Shown here piece by piece: positions 60,808 through 64,000 of a stretch of 64,000 nt of DNA (position 1 is its first letter; the number at the start of each line of letters is the position of its first letter). Both the position numbers and the translations under genes were made by a program. The stretch lies in assembly GCF_047601505.1 (NCBI RefSeq), contig NZ_JASGJD010000001.1, positions 2,480,001-2,544,000 on the forward strand, in the 5' to 3' direction. The notes below the pieces were generated by a model that saw only the letters and a program-made list of their open reading frames with translations, was not told the origin of the DNA and did no database searches. Source of the DNA: Cloacibacterium sp047601505. Its GTDB lineage: Bacteria; Bacteroidota; Bacteroidia; Flavobacteriales; Weeksellaceae.

Positions 60808-62874
60808 CTACATAAAAGCTGCTACGATTAAATCTATAATTTTAATACCGATAAATGGAATTAATACTCCTCCTAATCCGTAAATTAAAAGATTTCTTCT
60901 AAGTAGCGCACTTGCACCAATTGGCTTGTATGCTACCCCTTTTAATGCTAAAGGAATCAACATCGGAATGATAATGGCATTGAAAATAACAGCCGAAAGA
61001 ATGGCGGTTTCTGGCGAATGCAATTTCATAATATTCAAACCTTGTAAAGCAGGAATAGAAGTAATGAACAACGCTGGAACAATGGCAAAATATTTGGCTA
61101 CATCATTGGCAATACTAAAAGTAGTAAGCGTTCCTCTGGTCATTAGCAATTGTTTGCCTATTTCTACTACTTCTATTAATTTGGTAGGGTCGTTATCCAA
61201 ATCTACCATATTACCCGCTTCTTTTGCGGCTTGTGTTCCGCTGTTCATTGCCACGCCTACATCTGCTTGAGCTAGAGCTGGCGCATCATTGGTACCATCT
61301 CCCATCATCGCCACTAATCTGCCTTCGGATTGTTCTTTTTTGATGTAGTTCATTTTATCTTCTGGTTTCGCTTCTGCAATAAAATCATCCACACCCGCTT
61401 TTTCGGCAATATATTTAGCAGTAAGTGGATTGTCGCCAGTTACCATTACCGTTTTAATACCCATTTTTCTTAAACGTTCAAAACGCTCCTGAATACCGGG
61501 TTTTATGATGTCTTGTAATTCTACCACTCCTAAAACTTTTTCGTTTTCTGAAACCACCAAAGGTGTACCTCCGTTACTCGAAATGGCTTTTACAATTTCA
61601 TAAGTTTCTTTTGGTAAATGATTACCTGCTTTTTCTACAATTTTTCTAATCGCATCCGAAGCGCCTTTTCTAATTCTAGTATTTTCTATATCAATTCCAG
61701 AGCATCTTGTTTCTGCTGTAAAAGTGATGTAAGTTGGTGAGAAGTGAGAAGTGAGAAGTGAAATTTCATTTTTAACTTCACTTTTTTCATCTATTTTTTC
61801 GCTAAGTTCAATAATAGATTTTCCTTCTGGAGTTTCATCTGCCATAGAACTCAATACTACAGATTTAATAAAATGCTTTTCTTCTACCCCATTTGCCAAG
61901 TGAAAATGAGTAGCTTTTCGGTTTCCGATGGTAATGGTTCCTGTTTTATCTAATAACAAAACATCTACATCGCCCGCAGTTTCTACCGCTTTACCGCTTT
62001 TGGTAATCACATTGGCACGCAAAGCTCTGTCCATACCCGCAATTCCTATTGCAGATAACAAACCACCAATAGTAGTAGGAATTAAGCATACAAAAAGAGA
62101 AATAAATGCCGCAATGGTAATAGGAGTATTGGCATAATCTCCAAAAGGTTTCAAAGTGATGGTTACAATAATGAAAACCAAAGTAAAACCCGCTAAAAGA
62201 ATAGTAAGAGCAATCTCGTTAGGTGTTTTTTGTCTGGAAGCACCTTCTACCAAGGCAATCATCTTATCTAAGAAACTCTCACCAGGCTCTGTAGTCACTT
62301 TTACTTTTATGAAATCAGACAGTACTTTTGTACCTCCCGTCACACTGCTTTTGTCGCCACCCGCTTCTCTAATAACAGGAGCACTTTCTCCCGTAATGGC
62401 ACTTTCGTCTATGGTAGCCAAACCTTCAATAATTTCTCCATCAGTAGGAATAATATCGCCAGGTTCACAAATAAATATATCTCCTTTTTTTAATTGACTA
62501 GAAGAAATAAGCGTTACTTCATCTATTTTTAATTCTCCCAAATGATTCACCCATTTAGCAGGAGTTTCTTCTCTGGTTTTTCTTAAAGAATCTGCTTGCG
62601 CTTTTCCTCGGGCTTCGGCAATAGCTTCGGCAAAATTGGCAAACAATAAGGTAAGAAAGAGAACAAACGTAACGATAAGGTTGTAAACCAAGCTTCCCTG
62701 ATTGTTCTCGCCCAGTGCTATCCAAACACAAACTCCCGTCATTACCAAAGTACCTACCCAAACCATAAACATTACTGGATTGAGAATCATCTTGGCAGGA
62801 TTTAATTTGATAAAAGATTGTTTCAATGCTTCATTCATTAATTCTGGCTGAAACAGATTATTATTTTTTTTCAT
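60808..62874 (-). CDS. kdpB: Potassium-transporting ATPase subunit B
   Basis: 688 aa. P-type ATPase: ESAPVIREAGGDKSSVTGGT, phosphorylation motif LLLDKTGTITIGN (Asp near 310), MVTGDNPLTAKYIAEKAGVD, and MMGDGTNDAPALAQADVGVAM. About seven membrane helices. It powers high-affinity potassium uptake. A lineage-specific stretch KSEVKNEISLLTSHFS between LADET-type and TAETRCSG blocks derives from a short DNA repeat. Between kdpA and kdpB there is a normal 11-base gap. Confidence 0.97.
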   Translation of the reverse strand: MKKNNNLFQPELMNEALKQSFIKLNPAKMILNPVMFMVWVGTLVMTGVCVWIALGENNQGSLVYNLIVTFVLFLTLLFANFAEAIAEARGKAQADSLRKTREETPAKWVNHLGELKIDEVTLISSSQLKKGDIFICEPGDIIPTDGEIIEGLATIDESAITGESAPVIREAGGDKSSVTGGTKVLSDFIKVKVTTEPGESFLDKMIALVEGASRQKTPNEIALTILLAGFTLVFIIVTITLKPFGDYANTPITIAAFISLFVCLIPTTIGGLLSAIGIAGMDRALRANVITKSGKAVETAGDVDVLLLDKTGTITIGNRKATHFHLANGVEEKHFIKSVVLSSMADETPEGKSIIELSEKIDEKSEVKNEISLLTSHFSPTYITFTAETRCSGIDIENTRIRKGASDAIRKIVEKAGNHLPKETYEIVKAISSNGGTPLVVSENEKVLGVVELQDIIKPGIQERFERLRKMGIKTVMVTGDNPLTAKYIAEKAGVDDFIAEAKPEDKMNYIKKEQSEGRLVAMMGDGTNDAPALAQADVGVAMNSGTQAAKEAGNMVDLDNDPTKLIEVVEIGKQLLMTRGTLTTFSIANDVAKYFAIVPALFITSIPALQGLNIMKLHSPETAILSAVIFNAIIIPMLIPLALKGVAYKPIGASALLRRNLLIYGLGGVLIPFIGIKIIDLIVAAFM

Positions 62875-62885
62875 GATAAAAATTC

Positions 62886-64000
62886 TTATTTTAAAGTAAA
62901 ATATTCTGCAATAGGACCTAAAGCTAATGCCGGAAAGAAAGAAAGCGCTGCCACGATTGCGATTACAGCAAAAACCATCAATCCGAAAGTAGGAGTATCT
63001 GTTTTTAAAGTTCCTGCACTCTCAGGGATATATTTTTTAGCGGCAAGACTTCCTGCAATAGCAACCGGACCGATAATTGGAAGATACCTTGCCATCAACA
63101 TTATTATTCCACAAGCGATATTCCAAAACGGAGTATTATCTCCTAAGCCTTCAAAGCCACTTCCGTTATTGGCACTAGATGAGGTAAATTCGTATAACAT
63201 TTCACTAAAACCATGAAAACCTGGATTGTTGAGCCAAGAGGCGTAGGTTTCAGAATGGTGAGCATAGGTATAACTGGCGATTGCTGTTCCTGCCAAAATT
63301 AAAAGAGGATGCAACAATGCTATCATCATGGCGATTTTCATTTCTTTAGCTTCTATTTTTTTGCCTAAGAATTCTGGAGTTCTTCCTACCATCAAACCGC
63401 TGATGAAAACAGCAAGAATAATGAAAATATAAAAATTAAGAAATCCTACACCAACACCACCGTAGAAAGCATTTACCATCATTCCAAGCATTTGATTCAT
63501 TCCACTTAAAGGCATAAAACTATCGTGCATTGAATTGACACTTCCTGTAGAAATAACTGTGGTAGCAATGCTCCAATACGCAGAAGCCGCAGAACCAAAA
63601 CGAACTTCTTTTCCTTCCATATTTCCCATATTTTGAGAAATTCCCATGTGAGAAATAGCAGGATTACCGTGTACTTCTGAGATTACTGTAGGTATTGTTA
63701 ACATTAGAAAGCCAATCGTCATTACTCCAAAAACCGTCCAAGCCAATTTTCTTCTTTTAATAATGTATCCCATTGCAAAAATCATTGCCAAAGGAATAAG
63801 CATTTGAGTTACTATTTCAATAAAATTGGTCATGAAATTTGGATTTTCAAAAGGATGAGCGGAATTGGGACCAAAGAAACCTCCACCATTAGTTCCAAGA
63901 TGTTTTATAGCTACAAAAGCCGCTACAGGACCTCTGCTCACTTCTAAATGGTCGCCTTGTAAATTGGTGACTTTATCTTTGCCTTCAAAAGTCATAGGCA
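62886..64000 (-). CDS. kdpA: Potassium-transporting ATPase subunit A, N-terminus beyond window
   Basis: The frame is open to the window edge; the first codon visible reads PMTFEGKDKVTNLQGDH, the middle of KdpA. AIKHLGTNGGGFFGPNSAHPFENPN is the potassium-selectivity region. GSVNSMHDSFMPL, FYGGVGVGFLNF and LMVGRTPEFLGKKIEAKEMK are further family blocks. KdpA is the channel-like subunit (about 560 aa when complete), so the last two thirds are present. The ATG at 63995 is internal, not the start. It is the first gene of the operon shown. Confidence 0.96.
   Translation of the reverse strand, partial: PMTFEGKDKVTNLQGDHLEVSRGPVAAFVAIKHLGTNGGGFFGPNSAHPFENPNFMTNFIEIVTQMLIPLAMIFAMGYIIKRRKLAWTVFGVMTIGFLMLTIPTVISEVHGNPAISHMGISQNMGNMEGKEVRFGSAASAYWSIATTVISTGSVNSMHDSFMPLSGMNQMLGMMVNAFYGGVGVGFLNFYIFIILAVFISGLMVGRTPEFLGKKIEAKEMKIAMMIALLHPLLILAGTAIASYTYAHHSETYASWLNNPGFHGFSEMLYEFTSSSANNGSGFEGLGDNTPFWNIACGIIMLMARYLPIIGPVAIAGSLAAKKYIPESAGTLKTDTPTFGLMVFAVIAIVAALSFFPALALGPIAEYFTLK

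Noticed and set aside
1..64000. CRISPR array
   Set aside because: No set of regularly spaced identical repeats with unique spacers; the tandem arrays at 58.7 and 60.5 kb are 7-8 bp microsatellite-like units.
1..64000. tRNA or rRNA genes
   Set aside because: No cloverleaf with GGTTCRA-type T-loop and no rRNA stretch was recognised by eye.

Overview
The window looks like a chromosomal segment of a Bacteroidota bacterium, most likely Flavobacteriales of the Chryseobacterium/Weeksellaceae kind. The support is AT-rich DNA, TAnnTTTG -7 promoter boxes in place of sigma70 boxes, three proteins of the SusC/SusD outer-membrane uptake type, a T9SS C-terminal sorting domain, and a Kdp operon that carries a porin and a KdpD without its kinase half. 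The genus is inference. No rRNA, tRNA or CRISPR array was seen.

Layout. 1-2689: the end-less part of a SusC-type TonB-dependent receptor. 2.7-3.3 kb: a non-coding, hairpin-rich stretch with a good promoter firing leftward, probably a structured RNA. 3.3-11.6 kb: a leftward accessory island with a small HTH regulator, two tiny ORFs, and an operon of four large genes: a 603-aa protein with a nuclease-like motif block, a HelD-like UvrD helicase interrupted by one in-frame TAA, a 350-aa protein and a 502-aa membrane protein. Near-identical 49-bp repeats flank the helicase gene. 11.9-24.6 kb: a rightward defence cluster with a UvrD helicase fused to a Cas4/RecB-like nuclease, a type III-like methyltransferase, a Res helicase with its endonuclease on a separate overlapping ORF, and two DUF262 (GmrSD-like) proteins, closed by a strong terminator.

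25-31.8 kb: SOS/repair genes (umuD, umuC, SRAP/HMCES-like), two alpha/beta hydrolases and an AraC regulator. 31.9-38.0 kb: a SusC-SusD-calcineurin phosphoesterase operon, plausibly for uptake and cleavage of a phosphorylated substrate. 38.4-40.1 kb: a secreted phospholipase-D-like protein with a T9SS tail. 40.4-48.1 kb: a scar zone with remnants of IS256-, IS1182- and IS3-type elements, an SDR fragment and a VapE fragment. Among these sit intact genes: a Tat-exported deacetylase with DoxX and a divergent AraC regulator, a FabZ-like dehydratase, and two TraB/ChaN-like exported proteins. 48.1-50.0 kb: an excisionase-like gene and a tyrosine recombinase beside a set of inverted TGTACACCT sites, abutting the 3' end of mnmE.

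51.4-54.8 kb: a pair matching the two lysosomal heparan sulfate enzymes, a GH89 alpha-N-acetylglucosaminidase and a HGSNAT-like acyltransferase. 55.2 kb: an FKBP isomerase. 55.6-64.0 kb: a leftward Kdp potassium-uptake operon (kdpA partial, kdpB, kdpC, porin, kdpD sensor half, membrane histidine kinase), with short tandem repeats in its gaps and one repeat tract inside kdpB.

The best candidates for something undescribed are the four-gene island operon at 4.2-11.6 kb, the six-gene restriction cluster at 12.9-24.6 kb, and the RNA locus at 2.95-3.26 kb. All functional claims rest on reading motifs by eye; no searches were run.
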